A stretch of 64,000 nt of DNA from Vibrio breoganii. Its GTDB lineage: Bacteria > Pseudomonadota > Gammaproteobacteria > Enterobacterales > Vibrionaceae. The number at the start of each line of letters is the position of its first letter. Within the stretch, counting starts at the first letter, position 1. Below are positions 41,453 to 51,201 of this stretch, one piece after another. The position numbers and the translations under genes were made by a program. Where the stretch lies: contig NZ_CP016179.1 in assembly GCF_001677275.1 (NCBI RefSeq), positions 276,943-340,942 of the forward strand. Reading direction: 5' to 3'. The notes under the pieces were generated by a model. It was not told the origin of the DNA. It made no database searches and saw nothing but the letters and a program-made list of their open reading frames with translations.

Positions 41453-41491
41453 ATCCCATTAGCAATAATCTATATTGCGAGTGGGGTTTTT
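41453..41491 (+). terminator. Terminator after the 40462 gene
   Basis: ATCCCATTAGCAATA pairs with TATTGCGAGTGGGGT with internal mismatches, followed by TTTTTGC. Confidence 0.6.
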
Positions 41492-41913
41492 GCTATCTAG
41501 CCAAGAATAATTCCATCGAATGAGCGTTTGAGTGTGAATAATCAACCAGATAAAGCTAGTTATCAGCGATACTGGGGTGGTTGGCTCGGTAGGCTCAATG
41601 GGGGTGCGGGTTCCTAAATTACATTTTGAAGCAGATAACCCTCATTATCTGCTCCATCAATATCTTGTTTGACAGGCCCTCATGGCTGCCTACCGGTTGA
41701 TCTGTTTTCACTGATAACTGTCTCTGTTCCCCTACCGTTTTTCAATCAAAGAAATATAGCAATGGGAATTGCTATGGATCTTTTATAGATCTCTTCTTTA
41801 TGATCTTTAATACATAGTTAGTATTATATCTTGATCTTGTACTTCTCTTTAAGCGTGCAATAAACCCAACTTAACTTATTGATTTTAAAGACTATAAATA
41901 CTATTACTAAAGT

Positions 41914-42160
41914 ACACATAGGTACATTACGAAGTAATTGAAGGTGTATTATGAAGTAATCAAAGGCATATTATGAAGTAATTGTAGGTATCACCCAGTT
42001 GGGCTGCTGGTGGTATATTTAGTTAAAATAGGTACAACCCCATTGCTCAATCGCAGTAAAAATAGGTGGATAAGATCACTATTTGGATCTAATTTCTTGT
42101 CTCAATCGCAGTATTATAGGTATACTTCGAAGTAAATTAGGTGCTATCCCGGGCTAATTA
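41914..42160. repeat. Replicon 1 iterons upstream of rep
   Basis: Eight copies of an iteron, best form GAAGTAATTNNAGGTRTATT, lie before the rep gene. The AGGT cores at 41920, 41942, 41964 and 41986 are exactly 22 bp apart; 42030 is 44 bp further, and 42064, 42118 and 42139 are less regular. The copies run on the plus strand, opposite to the copies downstream of rep. GGTGGATAA at 42065 is one base from a DnaA box (complement). The 41386-41900 part shows no gene; 41760-41900 is A/T-rich. Confidence 0.8.
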
Positions 42161-42195
42161 AGATCAAGAGTGCGGAATAATAAGGAAGTTAGGTT

Positions 42196-43353
42196 ATGCA
42201 GTCAGAGATTACATCCACTGATACTACTAAGGATTTGCCAGAGACACTTGAAAACTTAAAGTCGATCAAGCATCGGTTTGAGCAAGAGAGAGATACCCAC
42301 TATCGCCTCTCAAATGAAGTGATCTCTACTTTGTTGCAGATGAAGCCTACTAGCTGGAGAATATTCGAGCAGATTGTATCTAATCTCGATGTTTACCCTA
42401 CTGAATTAATGAATAATGACGGTTTTATCGGTGAATGGGTTAAATCGAAGGGTAAGACGGCGATTCCTCAGCACTTCCGTACAATTGAAATTAAGGCGAT
42501 TGATTACGCAACAAAGTGGAAATTGCCAAGAAACAATGCGTACAGGCAATTCACTAAAGACTGTTTGGCCTTATTTAATGAAACTCTAAGTAATGTCAGT
42601 CTTGGCCCTTACAAAAATACCGCAGAGTTAACACTCTCTCGCGTTGTCAGTGATGTCACTTTTCATGCAAGGCCAGCTGTCGGTGAGGATGTTGTTGATG
42701 TGAAATCTTCGTTGATTAAGATTTCCTCAGACGATGAAAGGGAAAATACGGTTTGGCAGTGCCATTCGGCTACGTTTGTTTTAAATGAGACACTGGCCGC
42801 TAACATGTTGTTTTTGAGAACATTCTTTACAAGGATTGAAAAGCAGGCAACAGCTCCGTTAAGTAAGCAAGCAATGAAGATGTACACTCTTATCTCCATG
42901 ATCGCTGCGGGCAGCAAGCCTGTCGATGGTGGGTGGAAGTTGAGTTGGGATCTCTCCCAGTGCAATGCGTTGACTGGTACCGAGTATTCCTCAATAGCGC
43001 TTTTTGCTGCAAACTTTAGGCTATCTACTGAACTAAGTAAGTACACTGAGTTCGATGTTATTCATAGTAAGGATAAGGCTAGCAGGGATGGTTTGAAGTA
43101 CACAAAGCTCAATATATTCTTTTCTAAGAAGGCGTCTTCTGTAGTGCCTCGATTGGCTCCGAGTCAAATTACTAGGAAATTATATCCAAGACCTCGAGTT
43201 CTAGCTGGTTCAGCTGCTGAGGGTGTGTGGGCGCGTAAAAACATCGTTGCATTAGAGAGGTTTAGAGAAGATTTAGCTCTGGTTGGTCGGATTCTCCCTA
43301 AGGCTGATAGAGAGAGACTAGCGCGCTACAAAAAGATCATTGGAGAACTTTAG
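42196..43353 (+). CDS. Putative plasmid replication initiator (replicon 1)
   Basis: The 385-aa protein is basic, with no signal or membrane segment. The N-terminal 40 residues are acidic; the rest has helix-turn-helix-sized helices (NEVISTLLQMKPTSWRIF; KQAMKMYTLISMIAAG) and a basic C-terminus (YPRPRVLAGS...KADRERLARYKKII). I do not recognise a specific family by sequence. The call rests on its setting: exact 22-bp iterons before it and >40 more after it, as in iteron plasmids with Rep_3-like winged-helix initiators. AAGGAAG lies before the ATG. Confidence 0.6.
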   Translation: MQSEITSTDTTKDLPETLENLKSIKHRFEQERDTHYRLSNEVISTLLQMKPTSWRIFEQIVSNLDVYPTELMNNDGFIGEWVKSKGKTAIPQHFRTIEIKAIDYATKWKLPRNNAYRQFTKDCLALFNETLSNVSLGPYKNTAELTLSRVVSDVTFHARPAVGEDVVDVKSSLIKISSDDERENTVWQCHSATFVLNETLAANMLFLRTFFTRIEKQATAPLSKQAMKMYTLISMIAAGSKPVDGGWKLSWDLSQCNALTGTEYSSIALFAANFRLSTELSKYTEFDVIHSKDKASRDGLKYTKLNIFFSKKASSVVPRLAPSQITRKLYPRPRVLAGSAAEGVWARKNIVALERFREDLALVGRILPKADRERLARYKKIIGEL

Positions 43354-43457
43354 TTTTATGGGGTGTGAATGTACCTGCGAATACTGTGAATCAATGCTCT
43401 CCCCTTTCATATTGTGCCTATGATTACTTCGAATTAGTTCCGTTGTCGTCTTCATTT

Positions 43458-44146
43458 TGTACCTACAATTACTAAGAATCACTGTTTTGTCGTTTGCATC
43501 TGATGCTGTTATTGACTCGGTTAGTGCGTTTCGGTTGATGGTAGGTCTATGGTTCTTGTTAATCGTTCAGAGTTTCTCCAGATTGTACCTATGATTACTG
43601 AGAGTTGGCCTGGATCCGTTCATGCTGTACCTGCAATTACTAAGAATCACTGTTTTGTCGTTTGCATCTGATGCTGTTATTGGGTCGGTTAGTGCGTTTC
43701 GGTTGATGGTAGGTCTATGATTCTTGTTAATCGTTCAGAGTTTCTCCAGATTGTACCTATGATTACTGAGAGTTGGCCTGGATCCGTTCATGCTGTACCT
43801 GCAATTACTAAGAATCACTGTTTTGTCGTTTGCATCTGATGCTGTTATTGGGTCGGTTAGTGCGTTTCGGTTGATGGTAGGTCTATGATTCTTGTTAATC
43901 GTTCAGAGTTTATCCAGATTGTACCTATGATTACTGAGAGTTGGCCTGGATCCGTTCATGCTGTACCTACAATTACTAAGAATCACTGTTTTGTCGTTTG
44001 CATCTGATGCTGTTATTGGGTCGGTTAGTGCGTTTCGGTTGATGGTAGGTCTATGGTTCTTGTTAATCGTTCAGAGTTTATCCAGATTGTACCTATGATT
44101 ACTGAGAGTTGGCCTGGATCCGTTCATGCTGTACCTATAATTACTT
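43458..44146. repeat. 168-bp tandem repeats, about four units
   Basis: The anchor AGTTT(C/A)TCCAGATTGTACC recurs at 43571, 43739, 43907 and 44075, exactly 168 bp apart, with very few differences. Each unit holds two good iterons and one weaker one. The near-identity indicates recent amplification. Confidence 0.9.
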
Positions 44147-45339
44147 CGAATGAGTCCTCCTCCTTTTTCATTATGTGCCTCCAATTACTGTGATATAGCC
44201 CATGGTGATTACGGCAAGCTGGCTTCTTTGTATTTCTGCTGATGATATGGTTCTTGGGTGGTCATATTTCCTTCAAAATATGCCTGTGATTACTATGAAT
44301 CAGTCTTGATCCTTTGATATTGTGCCTAGTTGCGCTGTGACCTCTAAGCTCCGAGTCGCTTTGTGTTGATGGTAAGTCTATGATTTTGAATAATCGATTT
44401 GAATATTTTTGATATTGTACCTACGATTACTATGAGGACGTCCCTCCCCCCTTTCATCTTGTACCTACGATTACTACGAAAGGCCTGCCTTTCTTTTGAT
44501 ATTTGCACTCAACAACTGTGAGTTAGCCCGTATATATATGCCTGGTACTGCAATTTCGAGGTGTTAGTTCCACTATTTCGTGATGAGTCTACGATTCTTA
44601 GTAATCCGTTGGAAAGTTCTTGATATTGTACCTATGATTACTGTGAGTTGGTGTTGATCCCTTCATATTATGCCTACAGTTACTGCGATAGCCCCTTTGT
44701 TTTTGATGTTGTGTCTATTACGTGTGTGAATTAGCGGGAATTTAGGCTTGTAGTGGTCTTGATTGCTGTGCCCTCGCCTTTCAATATGTCTCGTTAAGTC
44801 ATTGGTTCCTGGTGGCTGGTCTTTATCTATTCATATAGTGCCTATGATCACTGCCAAACAGCTCATCTCTTTCATGTGATGCCTATGATTACTGCGAATT
44901 GGCTCCTTACCCATTTGATAATGTACCTATGATTACTGCGAATTGGCTCCTTACCTATTTGATAATGTACCTATGATTACTGCGGATTAGGATCTGGTGT
45001 TCTTGATATTGTGCCTTCAATAACTGTGAATTGGCCCGTATCTATATGTCTGGCACCACAATTTTTCCATGTTTTGTGATAAGTCTACGATTCTTAGTAA
45101 TCCGTTGGAAAGTTCTTGATATGGTACCTATGATTACTATGAGTTAGTGTCGATCCCTTCATGTTGTGTCAACTAAATGTATGAATTAGTTCGATTTAGT
45201 CGTGTGGTGGCCTTGATTGCTGCGTCTCGCCTCGCGTTTCAATATGCCTAGTTAAGTTAACGGTTCCTGGTGGCTGGTCTTTATCTATTCATATTATGCC
45301 TATGATCACTGCCAAACGACTCATCTCTTTCATATGATG

Positions 45340-46110
45340 CCTATGATTACTGCGAATTGGCTCCTTACCTATTTGATAATGTACCTATGATTACTGCGAG
45401 ATAGCTTCTGAGCGTTTTGATATTGTGCCTATGATTACTGCGAGATAGCTTCTGAGCGTTTTGATATTGTGCCTATGATTACTGCGAAATAGCTTCTGAG
45501 CGTTTTGATATTGTGCCTATGATTACTGCGAAATAGCTTCTGAGCGTTTTGATATTGTGCCTATGATTACTGCGAAATAGCTTCTGAGCGTTTTGATATT
45601 GTGCCTATGATTACTGCGAAATAGCTTCTGAGCGTTTTGATATTGTACCTATGATTACTGCGAATTAGCTTCTGAACGTTTTGATATTGTGCCTATGATT
45701 ACTGCGAAATAGCTTCTGAGCGTTTTGATATTGTACCTATGATTACTGCGAATTAGCTTCAGGGGCTTTTTGATATTATGCCTATGATTACTGCGAGTTA
45801 GCTTTAGGGCTTTTTGATATTGTGCCTATGATTACTGCGAGTTAGCTTCTGGTCTTTTTGATATTGTGCCTATGATCACTGCCAAGCGACTTATCTCTTT
45901 CATATGATGCCTATGATTACTACGAATTAGCTTCTGAGCGTTTTGATATTGTACCTATGATTACTGCGAATTAGCTTCAGGGCTTTTTGATATTATGCCT
46001 ATGATTACTGCGAATTAGCTTCAGGGGCTTTTTGATATTATGCCTATGATTACTGCGAGTTAGCTTTAGGGCTTTTTGAAATTATGCCTATGATTACTGC
46101 GAGTAAGCTT
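45340..46110. repeat. 44-bp tandem iteron units
   Basis: Units of the form GCCTATGATTACTGCGAAAT, then AGCTTCTGAGCGTTTTGATA, then TTGT repeat every 44 bp from about 45427, with near-identical copies to about 45740 and more diverged ones to 46110. Forty-four bp is twice the 22-bp iteron spacing. Confidence 0.9.
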
Positions 46111-46418
46111 CTGGTCCTTTCGTATTGTGCCTTTAAATACAATGAGTTGGTTTCTTTTTGTTCATATTGTGCCTGTTACCTTTGGGAGTTGTTCTGCTCA
46201 TGTATTTGATAATTGTCATTGTGTAGGGAGTTCCTTAGCTTTCATATTGTGCCTATGATTACTACGAGTACTCCCTTGGATCTTAAGTGTTGTGTTGGTT
46301 CAAATACTGGGTGGTCAATGTAATAGTGTTGTAGAATCAATGCTATAGGGTCGCCACACTGTTCTAGTGGAATTAATTAATCTGTGGTGAGTGATGATTT
46401 TGTTAATGGGGGTCTGTT

Positions 46419-47693
46419 ATGTTTACTCCGCTTTTTCCTGTAAAGCCTGAGCAATTCGAAACGGGGGTGGAGTCTGCAAACGACTTGATCGCTAGGATGG
46501 GCGATAACATACCGACAGCTGGTGAGTCATATGAGCTTGCTGTTGAGTTTCTGCTTGAAAACAAGATGAATCAGAGTAGCTTTCGCGCTATCAGAAAAGA
46601 ACTGAATCTGTTATTCAACTGGTCATGGCGAGTCAAGGGTGTCTGCGTTAGCCAATTGAACAGGGTCTCAATGAGGGAGTTTGTGGATTTCTGTGCCGAG
46701 CCTCCTCTTGAATTGATTTCAAGATCTCCTATCGCCTCTTTTAAGTTTAATAATATGACCGGTGAGTTCGATCCTCATGATAAATGGCGACCGTTTTCCG
46801 CCAAAGATCCTGCACAATACGTCCGCGAAGAATCTACAATCAAATCTCAGTTATCTCTACTTAGTAGCTATTACACATTTCTCTCTGACATGGAGTTTTG
46901 TTATAGGAATCCAGCCGCAACCTTGCTTAAGCGAATGAATGTTAATAATACTCGTGTTGCAAATAGTGAGGAGGCTGAGAAGTCCCTGACGATTGCGCAA
47001 TGGGAGTGTGTCTGGAATTATGCCGTGGAGTTGTCTGAGTCTCCACCTGAGGGCGATGATTTGGCGCAGAATAATAGGGCTCGGTTTTTGCTCGCTATGT
47101 TGTATCACCTGTATCCTCGTATATCGGAAGTTACTGCGCGTCCCGGCCATACACCTAGAATGAACAACTTTAAGATAATTCGCGGGCATTGGTTTTATAA
47201 GATACCGCGATCAAAGGGGGGAAAGACCCGTTCAGTTGCCTGCCCGCATGAGCTCGTTGTTGAGTTAAAGCGCTATCGAAAAACTCTGGGACTATCTTCA
47301 TTACCGACGCCAGAAGACGAAAGCCCTCTTCTTGTTCGAGTTAGGCCTGCATCGCATGGGCGTGAGGCTGGAATTCTGAATGCACAGATAGGTACACGTG
47401 TTGCAACAGAAATTGTAAAGGATGTCTTCAAGCATGCTAGCTTGGGTCTTATAGAGAGTGATCCTTACGCAGCAAGGGAATTAGCAGATTTGTCGCCGCA
47501 TGCTTTGAGGCATACGGGCATACAGCGTGAGATTGAAAATGGAACGCCGTTATCGGTTGTTATGGCGAATACTGGTCACTCAGACCTTTCTTCGCTAAGT
47601 CACTACAGTAAGGCTAACGTGGACGCGCAGATTCGATTCAGTGCTAGTCACGAAGGTAGCGTTCAAAAAGTTGAAAAGATGCAAGGTGTGTAG
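46419..47693 (+). CDS. Tyrosine recombinase (phage integrase family)
   Basis: The 424-aa protein carries the catalytic set: R234 in LYPRISEV, K266 in RSKGGKT, H361 and R364 in SPHALRHT, H387 in TGHSDL, and the nucleophile Y396 in LSHYSKAN. The N-terminal half is a SAM-like core-binding domain. On a plasmid of this kind it is most likely a resolvase that turns dimers into monomers or an integrase. It directly follows the iteron array, so its target could lie there. GGGGG precedes the ATG. Confidence 0.88.
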   Translation: MFTPLFPVKPEQFETGVESANDLIARMGDNIPTAGESYELAVEFLLENKMNQSSFRAIRKELNLLFNWSWRVKGVCVSQLNRVSMREFVDFCAEPPLELISRSPIASFKFNNMTGEFDPHDKWRPFSAKDPAQYVREESTIKSQLSLLSSYYTFLSDMEFCYRNPAATLLKRMNVNNTRVANSEEAEKSLTIAQWECVWNYAVELSESPPEGDDLAQNNRARFLLAMLYHLYPRISEVTARPGHTPRMNNFKIIRGHWFYKIPRSKGGKTRSVACPHELVVELKRYRKTLGLSSLPTPEDESPLLVRVRPASHGREAGILNAQIGTRVATEIVKDVFKHASLGLIESDPYAARELADLSPHALRHTGIQREIENGTPLSVVMANTGHSDLSSLSHYSKANVDAQIRFSASHEGSVQKVEKMQGV

Positions 47694-47756
47694 TTATTCT
47701 GGGTTTAAGCGTTCGGTAGGATGCAATCTAATTTATAAGCCTAGGAGGCCACCACA

Positions 47757-48083
47757 ATGAATAGCATAATTGAATACTCTATGTTTGATGCAATGGCAGT
47801 ACTTCTTTTGACCCTAATCGCCTATCAATATGCTTTTGCCTTGGTAACAAGTGGTGCGTTTGGTAGTAAAAACATTTATCACCATGCAGCAAGGTGTCTG
47901 CTGGTATTTGGGGTCCCTGCTGATATTTTCGTTGGTATCTCACGCCACTTTTTTGAAGGTTCGTGGGTTGGTTATGGCCTTAATATGATAGCTATTCCAA
48001 TGCACATAGTGGCTTTTGTTTGTTTACTGGTCATGCTCAAGGGTGTGTTTGGTGGTCGTATTAAGTCTCAGTTGCTAGCTTAA
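47757..48083 (+). CDS. Small membrane protein (108 aa)
   Basis: The product has three hydrophobic helices (AVLLLTLIAYQYAFALV; CLLVFGVPADIFVGI; MIAIPMHIVAFVCLLVMLKG). AGGAGG lies 9 bases before the ATG, an excellent site. It follows the recombinase gene by 63 bp. It is not recognised; it might be an entry-exclusion or regulatory membrane protein, but nothing shows it. Confidence 0.5.
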   Translation: MNSIIEYSMFDAMAVLLLTLIAYQYAFALVTSGAFGSKNIYHHAARCLLVFGVPADIFVGISRHFFEGSWVGYGLNMIAIPMHIVAFVCLLVMLKGVFGGRIKSQLLA

Positions 48084-48098
48084 TTTCGTTTGGAAAAA

Positions 48099-48140
48099 GA
48101 ATCCCGTTGGAGGAGTGATGGCTCCACCAGCGGGATTTTT
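48099..48140. terminator. Terminator between convergent genes
   Basis: AATCCCG (48100-48106) pairs with CGGGATT (48131-48137), with further pairing inside, followed by TTT. It lies just before the stop of the minus-strand 48144 gene. Confidence 0.75.
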
Positions 48141-48143
48141 GCA

Positions 48144-48623
48144 TTAGAAGAGGTTGCGGCCTTTTACTGCGTCGAGTGCTGATTGCCCTGACTGTGATAG
48201 CTTGGAAGCAACAGTTTGCTCTAGGGCTTCTGTTTTCCCTTGAGGTCGTGACACTACATGTTTAGTAGGGCTGTCAGTTAGTTCTGTAATTTGTTGGTGG
48301 CTTGTATTCCCGCCGATAATTACTGAGCTTGTGTTTGAATGTCTTGGTATTGGTTGGTTTGGTGCTTTCACACCAAGCAACTCACCTACTCTGTTAGCGC
48401 TTAGCGGTGCATCTAGGTTGTTTGCTAAGCGAGGAATCGCTTTGCTATTGATTTTACCTATGTGCATGCCTGTCATTAGGAGATCTTTGATACTGCTATC
48501 AAATTCCTTCTGAGATATTACGCCAGCATTGAGTTTTTGGTTCTTCTCTTTTAGCCATGAAAGCGCAGCTGCTTCTGGTGCATCAAATGCGTTCAGGTCG
48601 ATGGATAAGAGAACTTTAGCCAT
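48144..48623 (-). CDS. Probable partner of ParM (ParR/StbB-like small protein)
   Basis: From the ATG at 48623, one base after the parM stop, the 159-aa product begins MAKVLLSIDLNAFDAPEAAA. The earlier start at 48659 lies inside parM. It has a helical first half, a polar Ser/Asn/Gln-rich middle (NTSSVIIGGNTSHQQ) and a helical C-terminus. The position right after parM is where ParR-type adaptor genes lie, so the call is from context. No sequence match is recognised. Confidence 0.55.
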   Translation of the reverse strand: MAKVLLSIDLNAFDAPEAAALSWLKEKNQKLNAGVISQKEFDSSIKDLLMTGMHIGKINSKAIPRLANNLDAPLSANRVGELLGVKAPNQPIPRHSNTSSVIIGGNTSHQQITELTDSPTKHVVSRPQGKTEALEQTVASKLSQSGQSALDAVKGRNLF

Positions 48624-48624
48624 C

Positions 48625-49638
48625 TTATGCGACCTTAGATTCAGCTGTGGCGTCTTCATCTAAGTGGAAGCGTAGGATTTCCTGAGATAATGCACATTGA
48701 GCGTTCTCAAGAAGGATTACACGCTCACCTAGGGTTGAGTAAGCCTCAGTGATGGCGTCAGCGATTAGGTTGGAGCCCCCGCCGACCAGAATGACTCGGT
48801 TAGGGTTTTTACAGAATCTCTTGCATTCATTGGCTACTGTTTCGCCTAGTTCAGCAATACGTTGGTCAATGCGCGCTAGAATTTCGTCAATCTTAGAGTG
48901 GTCATTGATGACCTCTTTAACGAATTCCATATTATGTCGGTTTTTGATTAGCTCGTTGCAGACATAGTAACTGACATCAGAATCTGCAGCTGAGAGTGCA
49001 GTTTTTGCGGCAGTAGTAACCCAGCTCACGCCAACCTTCGGTAGTCCCATTACAGCTGTAATTTCAAGGAATGCACCTCGAATAACAGAGAGATCGCTAG
49101 TGGTCCCGCCGACATCGATACACAGGGTTCGGTTAAAATCCGCAGCTTGCGATTCTAGTAGTGTACTTAGGCACGCAGGTGCTGATTCGGGCATTACACG
49201 AACTTCAACGATGTTGAAGGGCGTTCCACCATTAAGTTCGACCGAGCGCAGTAGGTTGCTTTTCTTAGCTTCGATTAGATCTTCGTTCTTCTGCATATCG
49301 TCTTGATTGTAATACTGCGTTATCGGCAGGGTACAAATCAAAACGGTTGGTGCTGTTGGATCAAGTTCGGTTTGCTGAAGGGCATTATGAACTGATAGTA
49401 GGTTTTCATCGCTTAGTTGGTAGTCAATATGCTGCGTATCTAGTGATGAGTCTGAGGTGATGTCATAAGAATAACGTTTACCGTCGAGCATCCAGTTAGA
49501 GCTAGGTGTGCCACGCAAAGCTGCTGACTGCCATCCTTTTTTAAGGGAGTTGGGTACAACTTTTGATTTAATTTCCTTGCCAAGCAAGTAGCTTAGTTTG
49601 CATTGGGTAGATCCGTCATCTACTGCGATCATTTGCAT
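48625..49638 (-). CDS. parM: ParM/StbA-type actin-like plasmid segregation ATPase
   Basis: The 337-aa protein has the actin-fold nucleotide motifs: IAVDDGSTQCKL at the start (phosphate 1), 'LCIDVGGTTSDLSVI' near 170 (phosphate 2) and 'VILVGGGSNLIADAI' near 290 (adenosine site). ParM filaments push plasmid copies to opposite cell ends through ParR bound at parC. The parC site may be in the 49639-49749 leader or elsewhere; no repeat is obvious there. It works alongside a type I ParB system at the right edge of the window. Confidence 0.85.
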   Translation of the reverse strand: MQMIAVDDGSTQCKLSYLLGKEIKSKVVPNSLKKGWQSAALRGTPSSNWMLDGKRYSYDITSDSSLDTQHIDYQLSDENLLSVHNALQQTELDPTAPTVLICTLPITQYYNQDDMQKNEDLIEAKKSNLLRSVELNGGTPFNIVEVRVMPESAPACLSTLLESQAADFNRTLCIDVGGTTSDLSVIRGAFLEITAVMGLPKVGVSWVTTAAKTALSAADSDVSYYVCNELIKNRHNMEFVKEVINDHSKIDEILARIDQRIAELGETVANECKRFCKNPNRVILVGGGSNLIADAITEAYSTLGERVILLENAQCALSQEILRFHLDEDATAESKVA

Positions 49639-49749
49639 GATTATTAATCCTTATTGTTAGAGCGGTATGATTTTGAGTTAAAGAGTGTTTGTCTTGCTAA
49701 TTCATGTATAAATATTCGAGGTGTCTCGTAAAAAAGCTCTCATGGTTAC

Positions 49750-50697
49750 TTAGAGAAATGGGAGGGACACTCGTTCGGGATTCGTTACCACTAACACTAT
49801 TCTTCGATTCAGTGAGTTGTAGATATCTACAGTAGATAGCCAGCATGCATGTAAAAGCCCGCTGGGCTGATAAGGGGCAATTATTGTGTCGTGATGTTTA
49901 GGGATTTTGTGGAATGCTTCTTTTATTTTGAAGTAATCACAGAAATATTTACCGCCTACGCCTGACGCTTTAAGTGTGTATGCCATGGCTGTAGGGAATT
50001 GGAGTTCACGTGGTAAGAAAACCTCACCAACCCTCTGTCCAAAAGGTGTTTTGTTTTCCTTGTCCTGCATGTCGATAGAGCGAATATATTCTCTAAATGG
50101 TTTGATATCTCGCTGAGTCATAGCGCCCATACCGGCGTCTTTTGGTATAAGTAGTATGGCGTTCGGATGCAGCTGAGTAATTGTGTCAATATTATCGGTG
50201 CTCAATAGGCAGTTGTTAGGTATTAGGTTAGTTAGGAAACTTAGAATTTCTAACTGGCTATTGATTCGGTGTTTTGAGAATAGCTGTAGACGACGTTCTG
50301 TGACCAGTCGTGAGAATGCCGGTTTATTGGCGCCAAGATTCACGATTGGTGTATCTGGGTATGTGGTTATCACCTGTTTTATCTTGTCGCTAGTGTGTGC
50401 TGTAAATGTGCTGATACTACTCGCGCCATCGCCACTGTATAAAATGACGTTTTCAGGTTTGATGTTGTCTAATTGCAGGTCTGAGAAAAATGCTTTATTG
50501 CGGGTATTGTAGTTATATTCCGTACTGGCTAATCGACTAAGCCCGAGGTTGTACCCAGCTTTTAGAGCTGTATCGCCACCAGCATCATCGCTAGATACAA
50601 TAGTGCCCCCTAGGAACGCCTCTTGTAATCCGTACTCCATTAATAGGTTAGTTACGCCTGAAGGGAGCGTGCGACTGCTTACAAATAGTGTGCTCAT
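49750..50697 (-). CDS. SLOG-like hypothetical protein (315 aa)
   Basis: The first ~60 residues read SSRTLPSGVTNLLMEYG, then GGTIVSSDDAGGDTALKAGY, close in pattern to the SLOG/DprA-like nucleotide-binding fold (GSR...P...v..l; G..v.SGgA.G.D). The rest is not recognised. It overlaps the stop of the upstream 50694 gene by ATGA, so the two are one unit. SLOG proteins often bind nucleotide signals in defence or plasmid systems. Weak match; function open. Confidence 0.45.
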   Translation of the reverse strand: MSTLFVSSRTLPSGVTNLLMEYGLQEAFLGGTIVSSDDAGGDTALKAGYNLGLSRLASTEYNYNTRNKAFFSDLQLDNIKPENVILYSGDGASSISTFTAHTSDKIKQVITTYPDTPIVNLGANKPAFSRLVTERRLQLFSKHRINSQLEILSFLTNLIPNNCLLSTDNIDTITQLHPNAILLIPKDAGMGAMTQRDIKPFREYIRSIDMQDKENKTPFGQRVGEVFLPRELQFPTAMAYTLKASGVGGKYFCDYFKIKEAFHKIPKHHDTIIAPYQPSGLLHACWLSTVDIYNSLNRRIVLVVTNPERVSLPFL

Positions 50698-51080
50698 AGC
50701 TGCGGCTCCTCATGGCGGAGGACAACCCTTTTCTTTGCCATCTCAAATACCTTGTGTGTTTGCTCAAAATCGGGCCATGTTGTTGGTGAGATGAAGAGCA
50801 GTAATGCGTCGCAATCTACGGATAATTGAATGTCCCTGGCACCGTTAACATTGCCGCCACTATTGTTGATTGTGTTGAGTATGATCGAGCGTTCGGTGCA
50901 GTAGGTGATTAGGCATAGCGGTGTAATGTGTTCAATGTACGAGTTTTCGACAGATGTGATCGATACATCTCCATCTTTCAGTTTATTGGAAAGAAGAAGG
51001 TCTAATTGGGATGTTATATAGTCTTGATTCTCGCGATTGCTGAGGAATGCTAGATCTGCAATTACTGCTAGTTTGAACAT
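50694..51080 (-). CDS. Small SLOG/DUF2493-like hypothetical protein (128 aa)
   Basis: The 128-aa protein reads KLAVIADLAFLSNRENQDYI ... SVDCDALLLFIS, like a shortened DUF2493 domain (a strand, a long helix, then 'aDaliaf'). The similarity is faint. It lies just downstream of the large replication initiator and is translationally coupled to the 49750 gene. Confidence 0.42.
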   Translation of the reverse strand: MFKLAVIADLAFLSNRENQDYITSQLDLLLSNKLKDGDVSITSVENSYIEHITPLCLITYCTERSIILNTINNSGGNVNGARDIQLSVDCDALLLFISPTTWPDFEQTHKVFEMAKKRVVLRHEEPQL

Positions 51081-51201
51081 GTACGGCCACCGATATGTTA
51101 GATGGCCGTACAGTAGTGAAAACCCGGTTGTTGGTCGCTCGAGTCTTACGAATGTGCGAGATGTTACGCAAAAACTAGTAGCGAACTTTCTTGGTTATGG
51201 G

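Larger units (their letters stand above)
43408..46265. repeat. Very large iteron array downstream of rep
   Basis: About 2.9 kb without genes, packed with more than 40 copies of TTGTRCCTATGATTACTGCG, which is the complement of the iteron upstream of rep. Spacing is often 44 bp (two iteron lengths). The region includes a 168-bp tandem repeat (43458-44146), a diverged ~0.5-kb duplication (44505 and 45010 onward) and a 44-bp tandem run (45340-46110). Such a cluster should bind much initiator and limit copy number by titration or DNA pairing. Confidence 0.85.

Noticed and set aside
43408..46265. CRISPR array
   Set aside because: The repeats are evenly related throughout; there are no unique spacers of constant length, the units vary from 44 to 168 bp, and there are no cas genes. 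The repeat is the complement of the iterons before rep.
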